Assembly (NCBI GenBank): GCA_011523115.1
Contig: WTHO01000204.1
Span: 1 to 5,756 of the forward strand
DNA: 5,756 nt
DNA from: Halieaceae bacterium
Lineage (GTDB): Bacteria > Pseudomonadota > Gammaproteobacteria > Pseudomonadales > Halieaceae
Direction: 5' to 3'
In this document: positions 1-5,755 of the stretch, one piece after another
Layout: each line of letters starts with the position of its first letter
Position numbering within the stretch: the first letter of the stretch is position 1
Translations under genes and position numbers: made by a program
Notes under the pieces: model-generated
What the model was told of the DNA's origin: nothing
Seen by the model: the letters and a program-made list of their open reading frames with translations, nothing else
Database searches by the model: none

Positions 1-111
1 TCTGTCGACCTGCAATCGGACCGAGTTATACGGCGTTTTGCCAACCGACGCCAACTACTACCAGTGTGTCCAACATGGATTGGGGCGCATCTCTCAACAA
101 CCACTCCAACT

Positions 112-120
112 TGTTATTAT
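112..120 (+). promoter_or_regulatory. Candidate extended -10 promoter for the TPR-lolB-ispE operon
   Basis: The bases read TG-T-TATTAT, which matches the extended -10 form TGnTATAAT with one mismatch in the hexamer (115-120). No convincing TTGACA-like -35 box lies 16-18 bases upstream (the best placed is TCTCAA at 92-97), which is tolerable for extended -10 promoters. Transcription would begin near 127, about 40 bases before the GTG at 166. It overlaps an oppositely directed extended -10 element. The assignment is from motif and position only. Confidence 0.42.
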
Positions 121-124
121 AGCA
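116..124 (-). promoter_or_regulatory. Candidate extended -10 promoter for a leftward gene (hemA expected by synteny)
   Basis: On the minus strand the bases read TG-C-TATAAT, a perfect extended -10 element. No good -35 box is at the right distance: TTGACG at 135-130 lies only 8 bases away. Transcription would start near 109 and run out of the left edge of the window. In Pseudomonas and E. coli the gene divergent from this cluster is hemA, but no hemA coding sequence is recognisable in 1-108. This would therefore be its leader. Motif-based inference. Confidence 0.45.
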
Positions 125-165
125 TCGACCGTCAAGCAAGCTCCTGTAATGATATTGGGCCTAAC

Positions 166-1920
166 GTGGCACTTTTTTTTCGCGAAAATCAGCTTTTGAA
201 ACTCGTTGCAGTCGGTAGCCTAGCGCTGACAGGCTGCGCGACGCCGCTGCCGGACACACCGGACTCGCCCCAGACAGCGAGTAGCGACCAGTCCGCGGCA
301 TCGGCACAGATAATTGTCGAATCGAAGCCCGATGAGACGCCCATCCCCTCTCAAAGCTTGATGCCACTGCTGCAAGCGGAATTCGCGTTGCGAGCGCGGG
401 ACTATGACCAGGGACTAACCTTGCTCGCTGAGCAGGCGCAGGCATTGGATGACCCTGCCCTCGCCAGGCGGGCACTGCGATTGGCTGAGTTTGTCTCAGA
501 TGGAGAACGCGCCGCAGTCCTTGCCGTTCGGCTTGTGGAACTCGCACCCGAGGACACTGCGGCGGTCGCCGCCGCCGTAGCGTGGTTAACCCGCACGGGA
601 CAGCCATTAGAGGCAATGGCCTTCGCAGAGATGGCCTACGGAATGAGGCAGCCCGTCAATGTCGCCGCGACTCTGGGTGCCTATGAGCAAATGGATAGCG
701 AGTCTCAGGCCCTGCTTGGGGAAAAAATCCGCGACATGGCAGCACAATGGCCTGAAGACGACGAGATTGCGATCGCTGCCAGTTTGCTTGCCCGGCTTGA
801 GAAAGACCTGCCAGCCGCCGCGGAGAGTCTGGCGCCTGTCATAAGCCGCACACCCGACAACCTGCGTGCCATCCTGCTCTGGACCCAAATTATGCTGGAC
901 CAGAAAGCGTCGGATCCGCTCAAACTGTTGAGGGACAGCGTTGACGCCTATCCCGCGAATCAGGAACTGCGGCTCCAATACGCCCGATTATTGGGCTCCG
1001 AGCGGGACTATGCCGGCGCTCAGGCGCAGTTCGATATTTTACTGAGCAACGATCCCAATAACCCGGAACTGCTTGGCACAGCTGCCCTTCTCGACTTCGA
1101 GCTGGAGTTTTTTGAGGCGGCGCTGGAAAAATTCCAGCAACTGGTGGTGGTGGGTGAGCGGCTCGATGAGGCTTATTACTATATTGGCCGCATCGAAATG
1201 TCCCGAGACCGCTACGCCGAGGCTATCGAAGCATTTGGCTCAGTGGGCCCTTCACGAGAGTTTAGAGACGCCAAAGCCAAGGCGGCTGAATTGCTGGCTG
1301 ACACCGCATTCGCGAGTGACATCAGAGCTTTTTTTGATGAGCAGCGGAGAGATTATCCGGGCAATGCAGAACAGCTGTTCCTGCTCGAGGCAGAGGCACT
1401 CAGTGATTGGGAGGGAGAGGCACTTAAAGCCTACGACCGCGGTTTGATCGCCTTCCCTCAGTCATTCGCGCTCCTGTATGGTCGAGCCATGGCACACGAG
1501 GCCGGTGGCGCCTTGACGGCGATGGAGGACGATCTGCGCAGCATCCTCGCTCAGGATCCCAACCATGCCGCAACCCTCAACGCCCTAGGTTACACCTTGA
1601 CCAATCACACACAGCGCTATGAAGAGGCCGCCGACTTGATCGAGAGAGCGATGGCGCTGTCTCCGGGCGATCCGGCGATCCTCGATAGCCTGGGCTGGGT
1701 TTATTACAAACTTGGTCAGTATGCGCAGTCGGAGGCGCTCCTGAGGCAAGCGCATCAAGCTTTTCCTGATCCCGAGGTCGCAGCTCACCTCGGCGAGGTA
1801 CTTTGGATCCAGGGAAAACAGATTGAGGCGCGAGATATCTGGCGTGATGGGCTCAACCGGGTGCCTGACCACACTATTATCCTCGAGGCTGTCGAACGAT
1901 TGGGCGCCGACCTGCGGTGA
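166..1920 (+). CDS. TPR-repeat outer-membrane lipoprotein (PA4667-like)
   Basis: This is a predicted lipoprotein that is almost wholly helical tetratricopeptide repeats. From the GTG at 166 it has 584 residues. The N-terminus MALFFRENQLLK is followed by LVAVGSLA and a lipobox LTGC with Cys24, and the +2 residue is Ala, which favours Lol-dependent sorting to the outer membrane. A low-complexity Pro/Ser/Asp linker follows. TPR-like helix pairs are visible at about residues 60-130 and 260-365. The clearest lie at 465-570, with the typical LGY, DSLGWVYYKLG and ARDIW spacings. The start is uncertain: TTG at 196 gives a 574-residue form, but its signal peptide of only 13 residues is very short. The frame is also open upstream to GTG 64, but that segment lies before the likely promoter and does not look coding. 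No ribosome-binding site stands out. The gene overlaps lolB and matches in context the hemA-lolB intergenic TPR protein of Pseudomonas. It is probably a protein-interaction scaffold in the periplasm; its partners are unknown. Confidence 0.9.
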   Translation: MALFFRENQLLKLVAVGSLALTGCATPLPDTPDSPQTASSDQSAASAQIIVESKPDETPIPSQSLMPLLQAEFALRARDYDQGLTLLAEQAQALDDPALARRALRLAEFVSDGERAAVLAVRLVELAPEDTAAVAAAVAWLTRTGQPLEAMAFAEMAYGMRQPVNVAATLGAYEQMDSESQALLGEKIRDMAAQWPEDDEIAIAASLLARLEKDLPAAAESLAPVISRTPDNLRAILLWTQIMLDQKASDPLKLLRDSVDAYPANQELRLQYARLLGSERDYAGAQAQFDILLSNDPNNPELLGTAALLDFELEFFEAALEKFQQLVVVGERLDEAYYYIGRIEMSRDRYAEAIEAFGSVGPSREFRDAKAKAAELLADTAFASDIRAFFDEQRRDYPGNAEQLFLLEAEALSDWEGEALKAYDRGLIAFPQSFALLYGRAMAHEAGGALTAMEDDLRSILAQDPNHAATLNALGYTLTNHTQRYEEAADLIERAMALSPGDPAILDSLGWVYYKLGQYAQSEALLRQAHQAFPDPEVAAHLGEVLWIQGKQIEARDIWRDGLNRVPDHTIILEAVERLGADLR

Positions 1921-2486
1921 TGGCAATGCAATTGCCGTTGGCACCGCAGAGCCACCTGCTGTCACGGCCTGGCTTGGCATTGGTCATCATGCTCGCGTCT
2001 GCCTGCACAACCGTTGATAGAGAAAGGGCGCCCGAGGCGCCAATTGTGCCGGTAGATTTGGAGGCTTGGGAAGCGAGGGGAAAGGCGGCCGTCACTATGG
2101 GCTCCGAGACAGAGACCGTGCGCTTCGTTTGGCAGCGCACCAACGACGAGACCGAAACCATTACGCTCTCCGGGCCTCTCTCGATGAACCGGCAGATCAT
2201 AGAAAGACGGGGAACAGCCCTCTATCAAGCCGATGGAAGTGCGCTGCGGCCCTTAGTCACCACCAGTGAAAGCTCAGCACTGTCCGCTGCCCTAAACAGA
2301 CTGCCACCCGAGTCACTGGGCACCTGGCTGCTCGGCTATGGACCGACTGGTGGTGACTGGACCGTTGAGGTCGACGAGTGGCAATTCACGCCTCCCTGGC
2401 GGACACCCGCAAGGGTTACAATTCAGGGTTCAGGCATAGACATCAGGGTGATGATTTCTCAATGGGGATTCAATCCACTCCCTTAA
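1920..2486 (+). CDS. lolB: Outer-membrane lipoprotein receptor LolB
   Basis: LolB takes lipoproteins from the periplasmic carrier LolA and inserts them into the inner leaflet of the outer membrane, and is itself a lipoprotein. From ATG 1920 the protein has 188 residues. A hydrophobic stretch GLALVIMLASA ends at Cys29 with Thr at +2, consistent with outer-membrane location. Family features follow: W..RGKAAV near 50-58, F.WQ near 69-72, then ITLSGPL, whose Leu87 sits where the lipoprotein-inserting loop leucine of E. coli LolB (Leu68) is expected. The C-terminal part contains DWTVEV and IRVMISQW. The segment between WLLG and DWTVEV is about 20 residues shorter than I recall for E. coli. The start overlaps the TPR gene stop in TGATG; GTG 1917 (GTGA overlap) and ATG 1926 are alternatives giving the same mature protein. 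No strong ribosome-binding site is visible, so translation is probably coupled to the gene before it. Confidence 0.87.
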   Translation: MAMQLPLAPQSHLLSRPGLALVIMLASACTTVDRERAPEAPIVPVDLEAWEARGKAAVTMGSETETVRFVWQRTNDETETITLSGPLSMNRQIIERRGTALYQADGSALRPLVTTSESSALSAALNRLPPESLGTWLLGYGPTGGDWTVEVDEWQFTPPWRTPARVTIQGSGIDIRVMISQWGFNPLP

Positions 2487-3322
2487 GCGCGCTCGAGGCC
2501 TGCTCACCAGCCAAACTCAACCTTTTCCTCCATGTGACTGGCCGGCGCGCGGACGGCTATCACAACCTGCAAACGGTTTTTCAGCTGCTGAACTGGGGAG
2601 ATGAAATGCGCTTTGAGCGCCGCGAGGCGCCGGGGGTGACACTCTCGGGTGACACGGACGATATTGCACCAGCTGACAATCTCATTTTGAGAGCCGCAAA
2701 TGCTCTGGACGCGCCAGATCTTGGCGCCCACATTCATATTCGCAAACAGATCCCTCGCGGCGGCGGCTTGGGCGGCGGCAGCTCCAATGCGGCGACGACC
2801 CTCCTTGCGCTCAACCGGCTCTGGCAACTCGATCTTGATCGAGATGCGTTAATGACTATCGCCCTGACACTGGGCGCTGATGTGCCGGTTTTTACGATGG
2901 GCCACAGTGCCTGGGCAGAGGGCATCGGCGAGGAGTTAACCCCGATTACCTTACCGCCCAGTTGGTACGTCATCGTCCTCCCCGCCTGCACAGTGAGTAC
3001 TGCCGAAATCTTCGCTGATCCTCAATTGACACGCCACACGGCGCCCATTACAGTGCAGGCCTTTTTTTCAGGGGCCGGCCACAACGATCTGCAGCCTGTC
3101 GTGCTATCGCGTTATCCAGAGGTGTTGCGCGCATGGGAGTGGCTTCGAGAAGAGTGCCCAGAAGCGAGGCTGACCGGCAGCGGGGCTTGCCTCTTTGCCC
3201 CTCTGGCGACAAAGGAGGCGGCAGAACAGGTTGCGGTCAGTGCTCCTGATGGATTTGTAGTCAGTGTTGTACAGGGCGTGAATGCACTCCCCGCGATGCG
3301 GGAAGTCACGGAAACAGTTTGA
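2462..3322 (+). CDS. ispE: 4-diphosphocytidyl-2-C-methyl-D-erythritol kinase IspE
   Basis: IspE is the ATP-dependent kinase of the MEP pathway. It phosphorylates the 2-hydroxyl of CDP-methylerythritol in the cytoplasm, on the way to IPP and DMAPP. The protein is 286 residues, close to the 283 of E. coli. It shows all three GHMP-kinase motifs: PAKLNLFL at 16-23 with substrate-site Lys18, the glycine-rich ATP loop PRGGGLGGGSSNA at 98-110, and LTGSGACLFA at 237-246. The catalytic Asp140 lies in LGADVPVF. ATG 2462 was chosen because the family homology begins a few residues later. The frame is open further upstream (to 2378), but that part is only lolB read in another frame. AGGGTG at 2445-2450 could serve as a rather distant ribosome-binding site. 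The gene overlaps lolB by 25 bases, so the two are probably translationally coupled, and a tRNA gene begins one base after its stop. Confidence 0.96.
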   Translation: MGIQSTPLSALEACSPAKLNLFLHVTGRRADGYHNLQTVFQLLNWGDEMRFERREAPGVTLSGDTDDIAPADNLILRAANALDAPDLGAHIHIRKQIPRGGGLGGGSSNAATTLLALNRLWQLDLDRDALMTIALTLGADVPVFTMGHSAWAEGIGEELTPITLPPSWYVIVLPACTVSTAEIFADPQLTRHTAPITVQAFFSGAGHNDLQPVVLSRYPEVLRAWEWLREECPEARLTGSGACLFAPLATKEAAEQVAVSAPDGFVVSVVQGVNALPAMREVTETV

Positions 3323-3323
3323 T

Positions 3324-3398
3324 TGGGGCGTCGCCAAGTGGCAAGGCAGCGGGTTTTGATCCCGCCATTCGGAGGTTCGAATCCTCCCGCCCCAGCCA
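3324..3398 (+). tRNA. tRNA-Gln (anticodon UUG)
   Basis: A complete 75-nt cloverleaf is present. The acceptor strands TGGGGCG (3324-3330) and CGCCCCA (3388-3394) pair over 7 bases, including the U1-A72 pair characteristic of bacterial tRNA-Gln, followed by discriminator G and an encoded CCA (3396-3398). The anticodon stem GCGGG/CCCGC (3349-3353, 3361-3365) closes the loop TTTTGAT, with anticodon TTG at 3356-3358. The T arm is GGAGG-TTCGAAT-CCTCC. It lies one base after the ispE stop and 24 bases before prs, on the same strand and with no terminator between. It must therefore be cut out of a joint transcript or have a promoter inside ispE. The same placement is known in Pseudomonas. It reads CAA and, by wobble, CAG. 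Confidence 0.97.
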
Positions 3399-3411
3399 CT
3401 TTTCATTGTTC

Positions 3412-3416
3412 GAGGT
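3412..3416 (+). promoter_or_regulatory. Ribosome-binding site of prs
   Basis: GAGGT lies 6 bases before the ATG at 3423 and fixes the prs start. It sits in the 24-base spacer after the tRNA CCA end, so prs keeps its own ribosome-binding site after tRNA processing. Confidence 0.8.
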
Positions 3417-3422
3417 AGACGA

Positions 3423-4376
3423 ATGTCATCCAAAATGATGGTGTTTACGGGGAATGCCAACCCTGCGCTCGCGCGCAAGGTAGCGGACCGGCTTTATCTC
3501 GGTATGGGCAATGCAGCGGTAGCGAAGTTCTCGGATGGCGAGATTACGGTCGAGCTCAACGAAAATGTCCGAGGCAAAGACGTATTCGTCATCCAGAGCA
3601 CGTGTCATCCCACTAATGACAACATCATAGAATTACTGCTCATGATTGACGCCCTTCGCAGGGCCTCTGCAGGCCGAATCACGGCAGTCGTGCCTTATTT
3701 TGGATATGCCCGACAAGACCGCCGAGTACGCTCGGCACGAGTGCCTATCTCCGCCAAGGTGGTTGCCGACACCATGGTCGGTGTCGGGGTGGATCGGGTA
3801 CTGACCGTCGATCTCCACGCGGAGCAGATACAAGGGTTTTTCACAGTGCCCGTCGACAACGTCTACGCGTCATCCATCCTGAATGCGGACATTGTTCGCT
3901 GCGAGTATGAAAACCTGATCGTTGTCTCTCCCGATATTGGTGGGGTTGTCAGAGCCCGAGCCATCGCAAAGCAATTGGACGACGCTGACCTGGCGATCAT
4001 CGATAAACGTCGCCCTCGTGCAAACGAGGCCGAGGTCATGAATTTGATTGGTGATGTGGAAGGTCGAACCGCAATATTGGTAGACGACATGGTCGATACT
4101 GCTGGCACACTCTGCACAGCAGCCAATGCGCTGAAAGAGCGTGGCGCCCTCAAGGTCGTGTCTTACTGTACACACGCGGTGCTGTCCGGTAAGGCTTTGG
4201 AGAACATCAAAAACTCGCAGATCGATGAATTGGTGGTTACCGATACCATTCCGCTGTCAGCTGAGGCGTTGGCGCTTGGCAAAATTCGCCAGCTGACCAT
4301 TGCTGACCTGCTGGCCGAATCGATCAGGCGGGTCAGTAACGAAGAATCCATTAGCGCGCTGTTTGATCTCACTTAA
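3423..4376 (+). CDS. prs: Ribose-phosphate pyrophosphokinase (PRPP synthase)
   Basis: Prs transfers pyrophosphate from ATP to ribose 5-phosphate to make PRPP, the precursor for purines, pyrimidines, NAD, histidine and tryptophan. It is a cytoplasmic class I enzyme that forms hexamers in known relatives. The 317 residues match the family (315 in E. coli). Visible motifs are FSDGE near 36-40, [11 protein letters not shown] at 91-101 leading into the catalytic flexible loop [24 protein letters not shown] with metal-site His132, [23 protein letters not shown] with Lys195 and Arg197, the PRPP loop [10 protein letters not shown] at 221-230, and the C-terminal [10 protein letters not shown]. The loop has DTAGT where E. 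coli has DTGGT; I recall the Ala form in pseudomonads, so it is not a defect. The gene lies downstream of tRNA-Gln and upstream of rplY, with no clear terminator on either side. Confidence 0.98.
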   Translation: MSSKMMVFTGNANPALARKVADRLYLGMGNAAVAKFSDGEITVELNENVRGKDVFVIQSTCHPTNDNIIELLLMIDALRRASAGRITAVVPYFGYARQDRRVRSARVPISAKVVADTMVGVGVDRVLTVDLHAEQIQGFFTVPVDNVYASSILNADIVRCEYENLIVVSPDIGGVVRARAIAKQLDDADLAIIDKRRPRANEAEVMNLIGDVEGRTAILVDDMVDTAGTLCTAANALKERGALKVVSYCTHAVLSGKALENIKNSQIDELVVTDTIPLSAEALALGKIRQLTIADLLAESIRRVSNEESISALFDLT

Positions 4377-4393
4377 ATAGCGTTTTACCCACC

Positions 4394-4424
4394 CACCACC
4401 GAGTCGGTCGCAGGCGAAGTGGTG
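4394..4424 (+). repeat. Weak inverted repeat in the prs-rplY spacer
   Basis: CACCAC (4394-4399) and GTGGTG (4419-4424) can form a 6-bp stem around a 19-base loop, ending six bases before the rplY ribosome-binding site. The loop may itself form the mini-hairpin CCG-AGT-CGG (4399-4407), competing for one base. There is no T-tract, so it is not an intrinsic terminator. It could be a leader structure affecting rplY translation, or it could be chance. Confidence 0.3.
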
Positions 4425-4430
4425 CTAACA

Positions 4431-4436
4431 AAGGAG
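4431..4436 (+). promoter_or_regulatory. Ribosome-binding site of rplY
   Basis: AAGGAG lies 7 bases before ATG 4444. It is the strongest ribosome-binding site in the window, as expected for a ribosomal protein made in large amounts. Confidence 0.85.
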
Positions 4437-4443
4437 CCAGACC

Positions 4444-5139
4444 ATGTCTGAATCTTTTACTGTAGTTGCGGAGGCGCGAGCCGACGAAGGGAAAGGTGCG
4501 AGCCGCCGCCTGCGTCGTCTCGAGGGCAAAATGCCCGCCGTCATATACGGGGGCGATCAGCCCGCTCAGAGTTTGACGCTGATTCGCAAAGACTTTGAGC
4601 ACATGCTGGAAAACGAAGCCTGCTTCAGCTCAATCCTTGAGGTTAATGTCGGCGGCGAGTCGCAGAACGCCATCATCAAGGACATCCAGCGCCACCCCGC
4701 GAAGGGATTCCCCATGCACGCCGACTTCCTGCGAGTGCGCATGGATCAGGCAATCAAGGTCAACGTGCCACTGCACTTCGTTAACGAAGAGCAATGCGCC
4801 GGCGTCAAACTGGGCGGCGGAATGATTCAAAAGCAGGCGACGGATATTGAAGTGCAGTGTCTGCCCAAAGATCTCCCGGAATATCTTGAGGTTGACATGC
4901 TTGCGGTCGAGTTGGGACAGATCGTGCATCTTTCCGACATCGCTCTACCCGACGGCGTCACATCCACAGCGTTGGAGCTGGGAGAGGACCACGACCTCGC
5001 CATCGCTTCTGTGATTGCGCCGCGTGGCACCAAAGAAGCCGACGACGACGTTGCAGAAACTGAAGGCGACGAGGTTGGCGGCGACGGCGATGCTGACGCA
5101 CCGGCAGCAGACGATGCCGGAGACGGCGGCGAGGACTGA
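4444..5139 (+). CDS. rplY: 50S ribosomal protein L25, long CTC/TL5 form with acidic tail
   Basis: L25 binds the loop E region of 5S rRNA in the central protuberance of the large subunit. The 231-residue protein has an N-terminal L25 domain at about 1-94, seen in RRLRRLEGKMPAVIYGG and, near its end, IIKDIQRHPAKGFPMHADFLRV. A TL5-type C-terminal domain follows at about 98-190, seen in VNVPLHF, GGGMIQKQ and LPEYLEVDM. E. coli L25 is a single-domain protein of about 94 residues; the two-domain form is the usual one in pseudomonads and most other bacteria. Residues 195-231 form a disordered-looking tail rich in Asp, Glu, Gly and Ala, with 16 acidic residues and one Lys. The start is fixed by AAGGAG 7 bases upstream. 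pth follows after 7 bases and is probably co-transcribed. Confidence 0.96.
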   Translation: MSESFTVVAEARADEGKGASRRLRRLEGKMPAVIYGGDQPAQSLTLIRKDFEHMLENEACFSSILEVNVGGESQNAIIKDIQRHPAKGFPMHADFLRVRMDQAIKVNVPLHFVNEEQCAGVKLGGGMIQKQATDIEVQCLPKDLPEYLEVDMLAVELGQIVHLSDIALPDGVTSTALELGEDHDLAIASVIAPRGTKEADDDVAETEGDEVGGDGDADAPAADDAGDGGED

Positions 5140-5146
5140 TTAGACC

Positions 5147-5755
5147 TTGTCTGCCATCCGACTCATCGTCGGGCTCGGCAACCCCGGCACACAATACGAA
5201 GGCACTCGGCATAACGCCGGTGCCTTTTTTGTGCGTCTGTTGGCCAAGCGACATGGATTGAGCCTAAACCCAGATCGCAATGCGCTGGGTGAGTCGGCGC
5301 GGGGCGTCATTGCCGGACACGACCTACGCTTACTCGTTCCGGAAACGTACATGAATGAGAGTGGACGCTCCGTTGCAGCCATGTCGCGCTATTACCGGAT
5401 CGAGCCTGACGCAATTCTGATCGCGCATGACGAGTTGGACATTCCTGCGGGGGAGTCACGCTTCAAACATGACGGTGGTCACGGGGGCCATAACGGACTC
5501 AGGGACATCATTCCGGCACTGGGAGGCCATCGCGACTTCTGGCGTCTGCGCATTGGCATCGGCCATCCCGGCTCAGCCAAAAAAGTGTCGGCCTGGGTAT
5601 TGAGCAAGGCGTCGACCGCAGACCAGGTATCCATTGAGGCCAGCATTGAGGCAGCCATCAGTGCGCTACCGCTGTTGCTAGACGGTGAAGATGTGAAGGC
5701 GATGACGGCGCTGCACAGCGAGAGCTATGCCGCCACGCCATCTCAAGAGGATTAA
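5147..5755 (+). CDS. pth: Peptidyl-tRNA hydrolase
   Basis: Pth cleaves the ester bond of peptidyl-tRNAs that drop off ribosomes, freeing the tRNA for reuse. It is a cytoplasmic monomer and essential in E. coli. The 202-residue protein (194 in E. coli) carries the whole active site: IVGLGNPG with Asn12, TRHNAG with catalytic His22, MNESG with Asn70, AHDELDIP with Asp95, GGHGGHNGLRD with Asn116, and LRIGIGHPG. The start is TTG 5147. An in-frame TAG lies at 5141, no ATG or GTG lies between, and the family homology begins at the next residues, so TTG is the only sensible choice. The possible ribosome-binding site GAGGA (5131-5135) lies inside the end of rplY, 11 bases away, suggesting dependence on rplY translation. 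The window ends one base after the stop. Confidence 0.97.
   Translation: MSAIRLIVGLGNPGTQYEGTRHNAGAFFVRLLAKRHGLSLNPDRNALGESARGVIAGHDLRLLVPETYMNESGRSVAAMSRYYRIEPDAILIAHDELDIPAGESRFKHDGGHGGHNGLRDIIPALGGHRDFWRLRIGIGHPGSAKKVSAWVLSKASTADQVSIEASIEAAISALPLLLDGEDVKAMTALHSESYAATPSQED

Noticed and set aside
1..54. Possible start of a leftward coding sequence (hemA) from a TTG on the minus strand
   Set aside because: The frame is open to the left edge, but the 18 residues do not resemble the HemA N-terminus (no G-[IV]-N-H-x-T-A-type motif). The hemA start probably lies outside the window.
92..97. -35 box for the + strand promoter
   Set aside because: The correctly spaced hexamer TCTCAA is a poor match to TTGACA, so it is not annotated as a feature.
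64..165. In-frame upstream extension of the TPR gene from GTG 64
   Set aside because: It would place the start upstream of the likely promoter and bury the lipoprotein signal peptide under more than 60 residues. The encoded segment has odd composition and no signal character.
221..230. Altered PRPP loop in Prs (residues 221-230, DTAGT instead of DTGGT)
   Set aside because: The Ala form is, as I recall, normal in pseudomonad enzymes, and all catalytic residues are present, so it is not a sign of lost function. The coordinates given are protein residues of Prs.
161..616. 151-codon open frame on the minus strand
   Set aside because: It lies wholly opposite the TPR gene and has no recognisable domain. 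Its composition is that of a shadow frame in GC-rich coding DNA.
3104..3478. Two overlapping minus-strand open frames spanning ispE end, tRNA and prs start
   Set aside because: They cross a complete tRNA gene antisense. The stretch reading [14 protein letters not shown] is the familiar false-protein signature of antisense tRNA sequence.
4394..4424. Intrinsic terminator between prs and rplY
   Set aside because: The stem is only 6 bp with a 19-base loop and no following T-tract.
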